Source of the DNA: Halorubellus sp. JP-L1
GTDB lineage: Archaea; Halobacteriota; Halobacteria; Halobacteriales; Natrialbaceae
Assembly: GCF_011440375.1 (NCBI RefSeq)
Contig: NZ_JAAOIR010000005.1
Span: 1-64,000, forward strand
DNA: 64,000 bases
Direction of reading: 5' to 3'
Shown: positions 51,580 through 60,483 of the stretch, piece by piece
Layout: each line of letters begins with the position of its first letter
Numbering within the stretch: the stretch's first letter is position 1
Made by a program: the position numbers and the translations under genes
Notes under the pieces: model-generated
Databases searched by the model: none
What the model was told of the DNA's origin: nothing
Seen by the model: the letters and a program-made list of their open reading frames with translations, nothing else

Positions 51580-54072
51580 TCAGTCGAGCTTCGACCGGAA
51601 GCGGTCCATCGCGAGGTCGAGCATGTCCGGACTCACTGGTTGGAACTCCTCGCGCTCGACCTCGGGGATGAACTCGCGCACCGAGTTCCAGGAGTCCCGC
51701 GCGTAGCGTTCGTCGACGAGGACGCGCACGCCGACCTCGTCGACGCCGCGGATGACCCGCCCGACCGCCTGCCGCGCCTTCCGGACCGCCGGGACCGTGA
51801 GCGCGTACTCGAACCCGTTCCCGAACGCGTCGTCGTACGCCCGCTGGACTGCCTTGGTGCGGGGGCTCGCGGTGTTCACGAGCGGGACGCCACAGACGAC
51901 CGCCGCCTGCAACCGGTCGCCCTCGTAGTCCACGCCCTCCGTCAGCGTCCCGCGCAGCGACGTGACGAGGACCTTCCCCTCGCCCGCGAAGAAGTCGTCC
52001 TTCAGGCGCTCCGTCGCGTCGTCCTCGCTGGACTCGTCGAGCAGCACGGGCTTGTCGAGCGTCTCCTCGAGCGCGCTCGCCATCCACGCCGCCTCCGCGT
52101 AGTTCGGCATCCCCACGAGTGCGTTCCCGTCGACGCACGCCACCTCGCTCACCGCCTCGACGTACATCCGACGCGTCTCGTTCCCGCCGTCCGCCGGCTC
52201 GATCCGGCCCGGCTCCGGCGTCGGCCCGCGGTTCTGGTACGTGAACTTCGGCGCGGCGACCGCGAAGCTCTCGCGGTTCTCCGCCGGGAAGTGCAGCCCG
52301 TAGGTCCTGGTCTCCACGGGCCGCCCCTCGCGTTCGAGCGCGTCCAATCCCGTCACCTCCGCGAACACGTCCAGGGGTTCCAGCGTCGCCGACATGAGGA
52401 CGCCCGCACCGAACTCCGCGAGGTGCTCCGCCAGGACGTCCGACGGCACGCAGTTCTGGATCGACAGCCGGGCGTTGTACGCCCTGCGCCACGTCTCCGG
52501 CGGTTCCGCGTCGTCCCACGTCCGCTCCAGGTCGACCTCGCGGAAGTACCGCGTGTGGTCGCGGGTCTGCCACGCCGCCAGCACGCGCCCGGCCGTGGCG
52601 CACGCGCGCGTCTTCTCCTCGTCCTCGCTCTCGTTCAGGATGCGCTGCGCGGTCAGCCCGACCGTCTGCGCAGTCGTCCAGAAGTTCGGACCGTACCCTG
52701 CGCGCTCCGCCCACTCCGTCAACTCGTCCTCCTGGGGCGTCTCCGGGTCCCGGAGCGGGATCTCCGCGTCAGGGAGGTCCGGGAGGTTCGCGCGCCACCC
52801 GCGATGCTCGCGGTCGAGGTAGTTCTCGACGCGCCGGGAGAGCTCCTCGCGGAGGTCCCGGATGAAGTCCCGCGTCGCGCGGACGTCGTCGACGTCCAGG
52901 TCCGTGTCCGCGAGCTCGCCCCGCACCAGTTCCGCGTCCGCCTTCGTGTGCTGGCTCGCGTCCCCGGTTCCGTCTTCGTCGAACGCGACCGGCTGGATCA
53001 CCCGCGTCAACTCGGCCTCGGCGTCCCGCAATGTGCGGTCGGCCACGCCGTCGCTCACGAGGTCCCTGACCCTCGGTTCGAGCATGTGCGCCTCGTCGCA
53101 GACGACGAACGTCGAGTCGTCCAGCAGCGCGCCCGTGAACGCCTCCACCGTCGTCGGGTCGAACGCGTGATAGTAGTTCCCGACGACGACCTCCACCTCG
53201 TTCAGGAGGACGCCCATCAGCGAGTGCGGGCACGTCCCGTACTCCATCCCCGCGGAGACGAGGTCATCGGGGCGCATCAGGCCCGCGTCCGTCACGTCGA
53301 AGGGGATGGCCTCGCCGGGGTCGCCGTCCTCCGGAAGGTCCGCGAGGTACTGCGCGTAGAACGGACAGTACTCCACCGTCGACCGGTCCGTGCCGTACTC
53401 GGGGATGTCGCGCGGGTACGGCGACGGCGTGCTCGCGCTCTCGAGGTACGTCGCGCCCGCGCTGGCCGAGGGACCGGAGGCGAGGTCGACCTGCTGGCTG
53501 CGGGCCTGCCCCGCGAGCGAGTCCGCCGACGTGTCCCCGCCCTCGCCCGTGAGGTCGCGAGTCTTCTCCCGCAGGGTCTCGCAGCGGTCGTACACCGACC
53601 CCTGCCCGAACCCCGCAGCGCCCTCGCGCTCGTACGGGCAGACGTCGGCCTTCCCGACGAGCGTCATCGCACTCACCGGCTCGTAGCCGCCGGGGAGGTT
53701 CGCGTTGATAGTCTCTAGGTCCGTCTCGAACTGCCGCAACTGCTGCTTCACGCTCGTCAACACCATCACGCGCTCGACGTCCGAATCCGGGTCGCGCACG
53801 AGGTGCAATCCGGCGGTGAGCGCGAGCATCGTCTTCCCCGTCCCACAGGCACCCTCGAGGACCGTGAACCCGCCATCGCGCGCCGTGTCGATGGCCGCGT
53901 CGATGCCGTCCTCCTGCTCGGGGTACGGCTCGGGGTGGCCGAACACGTCCCGCCACGCCGGCGCGTCGTCCTCGCCGCCGGACGCGTTATCGTCCCCGGA
54001 CGCGTCGCTCTCGCCGTCGCTCGCGTCCGCTGTCGGGTCGTCGCTGGCGTCCGCTGTCACTGGAAGAGTCAT
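51580..54072 (-). CDS. XPD/Rad3-family Fe-S DNA helicase (copy 2)
   Basis: This 830-residue helicase has an acidic Asp/Ser N-terminal extension (1-38) and then Walker A GACGTGKT at 74-81. A DEAH box occurs in FVVCDEAHMLE. Four cysteines in the cluster region (DVCPYERE, YDRCETLRE, VEYCPFYAQY, YGTCPHSLMG) fit the [4Fe-4S] domain. Motifs LMSATLEP, LVTSLRGTLTEGVDYEGD and RQAVGRVIRGVDEVGV complete it. It is more divergent from copy 1 than a recent duplicate would be. It probably acts in repair or resolves unusual DNA structures. Confidence 0.92.
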   Translation of the reverse strand: MTLPVTADASDDPTADASDGESDASGDDNASGGEDDAPAWRDVFGHPEPYPEQEDGIDAAIDTARDGGFTVLEGACGTGKTMLALTAGLHLVRDPDSDVERVMVLTSVKQQLRQFETDLETINANLPGGYEPVSAMTLVGKADVCPYEREGAAGFGQGSVYDRCETLREKTRDLTGEGGDTSADSLAGQARSQQVDLASGPSASAGATYLESASTPSPYPRDIPEYGTDRSTVEYCPFYAQYLADLPEDGDPGEAIPFDVTDAGLMRPDDLVSAGMEYGTCPHSLMGVLLNEVEVVVGNYYHAFDPTTVEAFTGALLDDSTFVVCDEAHMLEPRVRDLVSDGVADRTLRDAEAELTRVIQPVAFDEDGTGDASQHTKADAELVRGELADTDLDVDDVRATRDFIRDLREELSRRVENYLDREHRGWRANLPDLPDAEIPLRDPETPQEDELTEWAERAGYGPNFWTTAQTVGLTAQRILNESEDEEKTRACATAGRVLAAWQTRDHTRYFREVDLERTWDDAEPPETWRRAYNARLSIQNCVPSDVLAEHLAEFGAGVLMSATLEPLDVFAEVTGLDALEREGRPVETRTYGLHFPAENRESFAVAAPKFTYQNRGPTPEPGRIEPADGGNETRRMYVEAVSEVACVDGNALVGMPNYAEAAWMASALEETLDKPVLLDESSEDDATERLKDDFFAGEGKVLVTSLRGTLTEGVDYEGDRLQAAVVCGVPLVNTASPRTKAVQRAYDDAFGNGFEYALTVPAVRKARQAVGRVIRGVDEVGVRVLVDERYARDSWNSVREFIPEVEREEFQPVSPDMLDLAMDRFRSKLD

Positions 54073-54180
54073 GGGGGGTGCGGCCGCAAAGGCCTGTCGA
54101 ACGTCGCCCCGGCATCGCACTTGAACCCTCGCCGCGGACGGCGTCCACCGTCGCCACCCACCGTCGCCTGCGGGAGAACT

Positions 54181-54423
54181 ATGTGGCGTCGCCCCCCACC
54201 GCCGTTCGTGCCCGAGCGACCCGCGACCGACGCCGTCCGCGCCGCGCTCCGCCACCGAGAGCGAAACGCGCTCGCACTCGCCGTCGTCGTTGGCGCGCTC
54301 GCGATCGCCGCCGCCGTCGGCACCTCGCCCGCGTACTTCACCGCCGCGCTCGTCGCGTTCTGCGCGTGGATGGCATGGTTCGTCCTCACCGTCATCGACT
54401 GGATTCGACTCGCAGAGTTCTGA
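54181..54423 (+). CDS. small two-helix membrane protein
   Basis: The 80-residue product has a Pro/Arg-rich start and two hydrophobic segments (about 30-48 and 52-73: LALAVVVGALAIAAAVG and ALVAFCAWMAWFVLTVIDW), ending IRLAEF. The ATG at 54181 is chosen; upstream frame content is antisense to the helicase. Function is unknown, but the composition is that of a genuine haloarchaeal membrane protein. Confidence 0.6.
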   Translation: MWRRPPPPFVPERPATDAVRAALRHRERNALALAVVVGALAIAAAVGTSPAYFTAALVAFCAWMAWFVLTVIDWIRLAEF

Positions 54424-54431
54424 CGGCCTAG

Positions 54432-54756
54432 CACCAGAAGGCACACACAGCACCCGAAGGCCCACGCTGCGAAATCTGCAACCACCGGTTCGGCGCGCGG
54501 GCCGTCGTCCGCGCCGGTTCCGTGGGGCCGGCGCGGCGGCGACCGCGTGCGAGGTTCCCGCGAGTGTAACGAGCGGGAGCATGTGAGAGCTTGCTCTCAC
54601 ACAGGTCGGCGAGTGAACGACGTGAGCGAGCCGTCAGTTGGGGAGGACGAGGCTGCGAGCGGTGCGTCGCGGCGCGGTGCAGTCCGGTCCGCAAGACGCG
54701 AGGCACGAACCGCGGACCGCGAGCCTTTTCGGCGCGAACGTCGTACGAATCGGGTA
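54432..54756 (+). repeat. intergenic element, copy 2, with hairpins and a zinc-finger-like remnant
   Basis: No complete gene lies between 54424 and 54756. The first part, without a start codon, encodes APEGPRCEICNHRFGARAVV, a CxxC fragment that may be a gene remnant. Then come perfect hairpins: CCCGC/GCGGG at 54557-54577 and TGTGAGAGC/GCTCTCACA at 54582-54601. After GAGCG words, TCAGTTGGGGAGGACGAGGC begins the copy of the element at 42160-42235. The NMD3 promoter (CCTTTTCGG, 54724-54732) is at the end. Confidence 0.5.
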
Positions 54757-56022
54757 ATGACCGACGCGGACGCCGACGCCGACGACCCAAGCAGCCCACC
54801 CGACGCGGACGACACCACCGACCCCGCCGACAGCCAACCGAACGACCACACCGACGACGCAGGCCACGCGGAGACCCAAACCGGTCCCGCCGACGAACTC
54901 CTCGGTCACGAGGACGCAGACTCGGGGTCGAGCGTGCTCTGCCCGCGCTGTGGCGAGCCGCTCAGCGAGCACGCCGCGCAGGACCCGCTCGGGAAGTCCG
55001 AGGTCGGCGTCTGCGACGACTGCTACTTCGACCAGTTCGAGCTCGTGAACGCGCCCGACGAGCTCCGGGTCGAGGTCTGCGCGCGCTGTGGTGCCGTCCA
55101 CCGCGGGAACCGCTGGACGGACGTCGGCGCGAAGGACTACACCGACGTCGCCATCGACGAGGTCGCCGAATCCCTCGCCGTGCACGTCGACGCGCACGAC
55201 GTCACGTGGGAGGTCGACCCCGAGCAGGTCGACCAGAACAACGTCAAGATGCACTGCTCCTTTTCGGGGATCGTCCGCGGCCAGTTCCGCGAAGCACACG
55301 TCACGGTACCGGTGAGCATCGCGCGACAGACGTGCCAGCGCTGCGGGCGCATCGCGGGGGACGCCTACGCGAGCGTCGTCCAGGTTCGCGCCGTCGACCG
55401 CCTCCCGGACACCGACGAGGTCGAGCGCGCGAAGGACATCGCGAACGACATCGTCGGTGCGATGGAGGCGACGGGGTCGCGGGACGCGTTCGTCTCGAAG
55501 ATGACGGAGGACGGCGACGGCCTCGACGTCAAGCTGTCGACGACGAACCTCGGGAAGAAGGTCGCGAGCAAGATCGTCGAGGAGTTCGGCGGCGACTGGG
55601 AGGACCACGAGACCCTCGTCACCGAAGACGAGGACGGGAACGAAGTGTACCGCGTCACGTACGCCGTCCGCCTCCCCGAGTTCCGGCCGGGCGACGTCAT
55701 CGACCCCGACGACGACGACGGCCCCATCCTCGTTCGGTCGGTGCAGGGGAACCTCAAGGGCCGCCGGCTCGCGACCGGCGAGCGCTTCGAGGCGAGCTAC
55801 GAGGTCGGCGACGCCCCCGACGCCCGTAAACTCGGGACTATCGACGACGGCGTCCAGACGACGCTCGTCGCGTACGAGGACGAGCACGCCGTGCAAGTGC
55901 TCGACCCCGAGACGTACGAGTCCACGACCGTGCCGCGCCCCGACTTCCTCGACGCCGACCCCGGCACCGAGGTCCCCGTCCTCCGGCACCGCAAGGGCCT
56001 GCACGTCCTCCCCGACGAATGA
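54757..56022 (+). CDS. NMD3-family ribosome export/assembly protein
   Basis: This 421-residue archaeal NMD3 homologue has an acidic disordered start (1-58) and then the zinc-binding region with CxxC pairs: VLCPRCGEPL, VCDDCYFDQFEL, VEVCARCGAVHRG and the later TCQRCGRIAGD. The core domain (about 100-300) includes HCSFSGIVRGQFREAHVTVPV. The C-terminal part has beta-rich segments. In eukaryotes NMD3 binds the 60S subunit for export; in archaea a role in large-subunit maturation is inferred. The next gene starts on its stop (ATGA). Confidence 0.92.
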   Translation: MTDADADADDPSSPPDADDTTDPADSQPNDHTDDAGHAETQTGPADELLGHEDADSGSSVLCPRCGEPLSEHAAQDPLGKSEVGVCDDCYFDQFELVNAPDELRVEVCARCGAVHRGNRWTDVGAKDYTDVAIDEVAESLAVHVDAHDVTWEVDPEQVDQNNVKMHCSFSGIVRGQFREAHVTVPVSIARQTCQRCGRIAGDAYASVVQVRAVDRLPDTDEVERAKDIANDIVGAMEATGSRDAFVSKMTEDGDGLDVKLSTTNLGKKVASKIVEEFGGDWEDHETLVTEDEDGNEVYRVTYAVRLPEFRPGDVIDPDDDDGPILVRSVQGNLKGRRLATGERFEASYEVGDAPDARKLGTIDDGVQTTLVAYEDEHAVQVLDPETYESTTVPRPDFLDADPGTEVPVLRHRKGLHVLPDE

Positions 56023-57209
56023 CGAACGACGACGCCGACTCCGCCTCCGAGACCCACGCACCCGACGCCGCCACGAGCGACGCCGGCGGCGAGCGCGCAA
56101 GCGAAGACACGCTGGCGCTCGACGCCGCGAGCGACGACCGCGACGCACCGCTCGCGGCGGTCGTCGTGAAGCCCCGCGCGGAGGTGGCGACCGCGAGCCT
56201 CCGCGCCGAGGGCGTCTACGACGACGACCGGCGAGTCCGTCCGTTCGACGCCGACACCGTCGCGCTCCCCGTCACCGCACCGCCACAGGACACCGCCGTC
56301 CGGCGGGTGGTCCGCCAGCCCGATCCCGAGTACCGCTCCCGGGACCTCGCGGACTACCTCCGCGAGCGCGGCTGGAGCGACGACGAGATCGCGGCCGCGC
56401 CCGCGTCCTGGGCGGTCGTCGGGAGCGTCGTCCTCGTCGCCGACGGCGACTACCGCGACGACGCCGACCTCGGCGACGCTCTCCTCGAATTACACGGTGA
56501 CGCCGACACAGTCTGCGTCCGCCGCGGCGTCACCGGCACCCACCGCACGCCCGACCTCCAAGTGATCGCTGGCACCGGCGACACCGAGACCGTGCACGTC
56601 GAGCACGGCACGCGGTACGCGCTCGACTGCGCGACCGTCATGTTCTCCCCGGGGAATCAGGCCGAGCGCGTCCACATGGGCGAGGTCGTCGACGACGGCG
56701 AGCGCGTGTTCGACATGTTCGCCGGCATCGGCTACTTCGCGCTCCCGATGGCTCGCGCGGGCGCAGACGTCACCGCCGTGGAACTGAACCCCGAGGCGTA
56801 CCGGTACCTCGTCGAGAACGCCAAGTTGAACGACGTCACCGGGACCCTCCAGGCGATCCTCGGCGACTGCCGCGACGTCGAGACGACCGCCGACCGCGTC
56901 GTCATGGGCTACTACGGCGTCAGCGAGGCCGACGGGAGCGACCGCGGAGAAGCGTCGGAGACCGACGACGGCGGCCGCGAGCAGGAGGCATTCGACTACC
57001 TCGACGCCGCGCTGTCCGCGCTCGAACCCGGCGGCGTCGTGCACGTCCACGCCGCCGTCCACGAGTCCGACCTCCCAGACGGCCCCGCCGACCGCGTCCG
57101 CGACGCCGCCGCCGACCACGGCCGGGACGCGACCGTCGACGCCGTCCGCCGCGTCAAGTCCCACAGCGAGGGCGTCGCGCACGTCGTCGTCGACGCCACC
57201 GTCCACTGA
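56019..57209 (+). CDS. tRNA G37-modifying SAM enzyme, Trm5/Taw2 family
   Basis: This 396-residue enzyme has an N-terminal disordered acidic region (1-45), a middle RNA-binding region and a class I SAM fold. SAM contacts are FDMFAGIGYFALPMA (about 230-245) and VELNPEAYRYLVENAKLNDV. Trm5 methyltransferases carry an Asn-Leu-Pro motif after DRV; here it reads DRVVMGYYGV, which fits Taw2 (aminocarboxypropyl transferase of the wyosine route) better. A role at tRNA position 37 is therefore likely, and which reaction is inference. It is translationally coupled to the NMD3 homologue. Confidence 0.85.
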   Translation: MTNDDADSASETHAPDAATSDAGGERASEDTLALDAASDDRDAPLAAVVVKPRAEVATASLRAEGVYDDDRRVRPFDADTVALPVTAPPQDTAVRRVVRQPDPEYRSRDLADYLRERGWSDDEIAAAPASWAVVGSVVLVADGDYRDDADLGDALLELHGDADTVCVRRGVTGTHRTPDLQVIAGTGDTETVHVEHGTRYALDCATVMFSPGNQAERVHMGEVVDDGERVFDMFAGIGYFALPMARAGADVTAVELNPEAYRYLVENAKLNDVTGTLQAILGDCRDVETTADRVVMGYYGVSEADGSDRGEASETDDGGREQEAFDYLDAALSALEPGGVVHVHAAVHESDLPDGPADRVRDAAADHGRDATVDAVRRVKSHSEGVAHVVVDATVH

Positions 57210-57401
57210 CTTCGGTTCTCGTCGAGCAGTCCGCGGACCCGCGTTCGTCCCCTGTCAACGCACCGCGTTTCGGTCGTTCAATGCTTCACGAGCGCCGTCG
57301 AGCGCGTCGCTCGCGGTCGCACGAACGGTCGCCTGAACCGTCGTGAACGGCGCGAACGACCCCGCCCCTCTTTCGTCGCCACGCCCCGAGTCCGGACCAC
57401 G

Positions 57402-57698
57402 ATGCGTCCAGAACGAGACCGGTCCGCCGTCCTCGGCGAGGCCGCCACGGTCGTCGCACTGCTCTTCGGCTTCCGACTCGCCGGCGAACTCGCCGCCGGC
57501 GTCCTCGAGTGGCTCACCGGCCCGCTCGACGGCGTCGTCGGCGAACTCGCCGCCGCAGTGACGGGCGCGCTCGCCGCCTCCCTTACGTGGGCCGGGATCG
57601 TCGTCGCCGCCGCGTACATCTACCTCCGCGTTGCCCGCTACCGGCAGACCACGCCCGACCCCGAGGAGCAGTCCCGCGCGTACGGCACCGACGCCTGA
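57402..57698 (+). CDS. small two-helix membrane protein
   Basis: The 98-residue product has two hydrophobic segments (about 10-35 and 48-76: AAVTGALAASLTWAGIVVAAAYIYLRVA). A polar C-terminal tail (YRQTTPDPEEQSRAYGTDA) follows. Codon bias and the clear ATG support it. The function is unknown. The 192 bp before it hold no gene. Confidence 0.62.
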   Translation: MRPERDRSAVLGEAATVVALLFGFRLAGELAAGVLEWLTGPLDGVVGELAAAVTGALAASLTWAGIVVAAAYIYLRVARYRQTTPDPEEQSRAYGTDA

Positions 57699-57801
57699 CT
57701 CGGTATCGAGACCCGACGCGTCCGACTCGCTCCCGGACACGTCCGAATCACTCCCCGAACCGTCCGAATCGTTCAAACCGGTGCGGACAGAACACGCCCG
57801 T

Positions 57802-57885
57802 ATGGACCGACAACAGGTGATCGCCGTCATCATGGTCGGCATGATGGTGCTCTCCGGCGTCGCGTACGCCATCACCCTCATCTGA
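57802..57885 (+). CDS. 27-residue single-helix membrane microprotein
   Basis: The 27-codon frame encodes MDRQQVIAVIMVGMMVLSGV and a few more hydrophobic residues, a single membrane helix with a charged N-terminus. Such very short proteins are conserved in haloarchaea with this MDRQQV start. The preceding 100 bp contain degenerate Ser-rich repeats (SDSLP/SESLP in the plus frame). Function unknown; its size means many gene callers miss it. Confidence 0.6.
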   Translation: MDRQQVIAVIMVGMMVLSGVAYAITLI

Positions 57886-57977
57886 GCGGCGTCTCTCGTC
57901 CGACCGCCGATCCTCGTCCGACCGCCGGCTCTCGCCCAATCGTCGTCCGACCGGCGCACTCGCCGCGGCCGGGCCGC

Positions 57978-59804
57978 CTAGTCGTGATTCCAGACGTCCG
58001 CCATCTCCGAGCCCTGCTTGCGCGAGCGCCGCCGTCCCCGCGAGTAGCCGTCGCTCCCGTCGCCGCCGGTCCCGTCGCCGTCGCCACCGCCGTTGCCGTC
58101 GCCACCGTCACCGCTCCCGCCGGTCGTCGTCGACGAGGACGACCGCCGGCCGCCGCCCATGCCCGCGAGCGCCTCGCGAGCGGAGAGGTCCGGGAGCGAC
58201 GGCGTACTCATGCGGTCGACCTGCGCCGCGAACCAGTCCGGCATGTCCGTTCGCGCGCGCTCGAACAGGTCGAGCAGGCTCGCGTCCGCGACGTACGTGT
58301 GCCCGACGTCCTCCGGCGACCGCACGACCCTACCGCAGGCCTGAATGACCGTCCGGAGCGCCGCGCGGTAGTACCACGCCCACTGGCCCTGCTCTAAGCG
58401 ATGTGCGACGCGCGAATCGCCCGTGTTGAGGTAGGGGGCCTTGCAGAGCACCTGCCAGCGACAGAGGTCGCCCTCCAGGTCCAGCGCCTCCTCCATCTTC
58501 ACCGAGAGGAACAGCTCCGGGTCGCTCCGGGCCTTCCAGACGTCCAGTTCCGCGTCCCGGTCCGCTTTGCCGTGCGCTCGCACGCGCTCGCCGACGCCGA
58601 GGTCCCGGAGGTGCTCGCGCAACTGCTCCTGGATCGCGTAGCTGTGACAGTGCACGAGCCCCTTCTCGTCGGGGTGACGCTGCATCAACTGGACGATCAG
58701 TCGCGCGACCTTCGGGATGGTCTCGTCGCGGTGCTCGTACGTCATCTTCCCCTGCGTGACGTCGTACAGCGGTCGGTTCTCCACGGGGAACGTGTGCCCG
58801 ACGTCGACGAGCGCGACCCGCGACGGGTCGAGGCCGACGCCCCGGCAGAACGCGTCCTTGTCGAGCATCGTCGCCGACAGGAGCGCGAACTTGTTCCCGC
58901 GCTCCCAGACGGTGTGGCTCAGGTACCGCTCGGGATTCATCGGCTTGACGTTCGCCGGCGATCCCTCGCCGTCGGCCTGGTCGACCACCCACTCCGTCGC
59001 GCTCTCGCGGTCGCGGTAGTCGTCCACGAACCACCCGAGTTCGGAGATGAGTTCCTGCAAGCGGTCGCGTTCGGCCGCCTGCTCGGGCGTCAACTCCTTC
59101 TCGACGAGCAGGTCGTCCTTCCGGCGGGTCGCGGTCCCGCGGAGGCTGTCAGCGAACCGCGCCGCACGCTCGACGTCCCCGTCGAGGTCCGGGATCTTCA
59201 GGTCGTCCCACATCGGGACGGTCTCCGGCGACAGTTCCACGGTCGCGTACATCTCAGCCCACTCCGCGAGCCCGTGGGCCTCGTCGATCACGACCACGTC
59301 GCGCTTGCGGAACACCTCCGAGCCCGCGGTCTGCATGAAGTACGCGAGCGTCATCGCCGCGATCGACCTGTTGGAGGCGATCGCGCGATCCGAGAAGTAC
59401 GGACAGCGGTGCTGGATCGAGCAGTCGTATCCGGACTCGCGCACGCACGGCGCGCGGTCGACGGGCGTCTCGGTCTCCCCGGGGAGGATGCAGTCGTAGT
59501 TCGACTTCCCGCGGATGATCGAGAGGTCGTCGAGCAACGCGTCGCCCTCGACGTCGTCGAGCTGGCTGACCTGCGGCGTCGTGTAGTACGCACCCGCCGC
59601 CTCGCTCGGCGCGACCTCGTCCACCTTGTCGGCACAGCCCGCGATCGCTCGCGCGAGCAGGGACTTCCCGCTCCCCGTCGGCGCACGCACCAGGACGACG
59701 TCGTTCCCCGACTCGAACGCCGCCCTGATGTCCCGGAGCGCCTGCTCCTGGTTCCCGCGGTAGGAGGGCGCGGGGAACGCCTCGAAGATGCGGTCCAGGT
59801 CCAC
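57978..59804 (-). CDS. XPD/Rad3-family Fe-S DNA helicase (copy 3)
   Basis: The 608-residue, shorter family member starts with GTG (MDLDRIFEAFPAPSYRGNQEQAL). Walker A is APTGSGKS (about 41-48), and the DEAH box is in VVVIDEAHGLAE. Four cysteines (YDCILPGE, then CVRESGYDCSIQHRCPYF) are more closely spaced than in copies 1 and 2. The end is a long Gly/Asp/Ser linker followed by a basic tail (about 545-600), probably disordered. The neighbouring genes do not reveal its pathway. It is likely a repair helicase of DinG/XPD type. Confidence 0.9.
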   Translation of the reverse strand: MDLDRIFEAFPAPSYRGNQEQALRDIRAAFESGNDVVLVRAPTGSGKSLLARAIAGCADKVDEVAPSEAAGAYYTTPQVSQLDDVEGDALLDDLSIIRGKSNYDCILPGETETPVDRAPCVRESGYDCSIQHRCPYFSDRAIASNRSIAAMTLAYFMQTAGSEVFRKRDVVVIDEAHGLAEWAEMYATVELSPETVPMWDDLKIPDLDGDVERAARFADSLRGTATRRKDDLLVEKELTPEQAAERDRLQELISELGWFVDDYRDRESATEWVVDQADGEGSPANVKPMNPERYLSHTVWERGNKFALLSATMLDKDAFCRGVGLDPSRVALVDVGHTFPVENRPLYDVTQGKMTYEHRDETIPKVARLIVQLMQRHPDEKGLVHCHSYAIQEQLREHLRDLGVGERVRAHGKADRDAELDVWKARSDPELFLSVKMEEALDLEGDLCRWQVLCKAPYLNTGDSRVAHRLEQGQWAWYYRAALRTVIQACGRVVRSPEDVGHTYVADASLLDLFERARTDMPDWFAAQVDRMSTPSLPDLSAREALAGMGGGRRSSSSTTTGGSGDGGDGNGGGDGDGTGGDGSDGYSRGRRRSRKQGSEMADVWNHD

Positions 59805-59888
59805 TATCGTACCCCGAGCACGCCGACCGCAAAAGCCCTTCTTCCTGCGGGCGGTCCGCCACCGCGCGCCGTCGTCCAGCGAGACCGG

Positions 59889-60215
59889 TCACTCGGCGTC
59901 GCCGTCGCGGCCGCTGTTGTCTCCGGAGTCAGTATCGTCGACGCCGGGCGGGTCCTGCCATTCGTTCGACTCCTCGCGGCGGTCCGCGCCGGTCGGCCCA
60001 TCGGGACCTTGTGGGCCGCCGGAGCCGGCGAGCGCGTTCGCGACCGCCGCACCCAGGAGGATGGCGACGACACCGACGAACGCCGCGAGCGCGAGCGGCC
60101 CGACGTTCGCGACGAACGCCGCGAACGACCCCTCCACGGTCAGCAGTCCGCCGACGGCCGCGGCGAGCACGAACGTCACCGCGAGCAGGAGGACGAACCC
60201 TCTCGAGAACACCAT
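59889..60215 (-). CDS. small two-helix membrane protein with acidic tail
   Basis: The 108-residue product has two hydrophobic segments (MVFSRGFVLLLAVTFVLAAA and about 32-58) followed by a Gly/Pro/Asp-rich hydrophilic tail (QGPDGPTGADRREESNEWQD). The ATG at 60215 is chosen since the upstream frame has no coding character. Function unknown. Confidence 0.62.
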   Translation of the reverse strand: MVFSRGFVLLLAVTFVLAAAVGGLLTVEGSFAAFVANVGPLALAAFVGVVAILLGAAVANALAGSGGPQGPDGPTGADRREESNEWQDPPGVDDTDSGDNSGRDGDAE

Positions 60216-60246
60216 ACCCCACGTAGCGACCGGACGTCCGTGGACG

Positions 60247-60483
60247 TTACGGGTCCTCGCCGGCCGCATCGCCGTCCGCCGCGTCTCCGTCGACCGCGGC
60301 CACGTCCACCGCGTTTGGGTCGTCGGGGAGCGCCTCGATGCAGTCGAAGCAGAGGAACTCCTCGCGGCCGTCGTCGTACTCGAGGGTCATGCCGCCCGAG
60401 GGCCCGGGCGCGTTCCACATGTCGCCGATGCCGCCGGCGACCCGGACGCGCCGCCCGCAGCCCTCGCAGGGGTCCGTCGTCAC
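60247..60483 (-). CDS. small zinc-finger protein, unknown function
   Basis: This 78-residue protein starts at GTG 60483 with TTDPCEGCGRRVRVAGGIGD and has a second CxxC in EEFLCFDCIEAL. The two pairs probably form one zinc ribbon. An acidic tail of Ala/Asp/Val repeats follows. A role in RNA, DNA or protein binding is possible but not shown. Confidence 0.68.
   Translation of the reverse strand: MTTDPCEGCGRRVRVAGGIGDMWNAPGPSGGMTLEYDDGREEFLCFDCIEALPDDPNAVDVAAVDGDAADGDAAGEDP

Noticed and set aside
50393-52714. 773-codon minus frame across thiQ and the second helicase
   Set aside because: It is a shadow of thiQ and an out-of-frame reading of the helicase, without motifs.
57255-57360. Minus-strand coding-like end (TTVQATVRATASDALDGARE)
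   Set aside because: It has plausible composition but no start codon and no recognised family; too weak to list as a gene.
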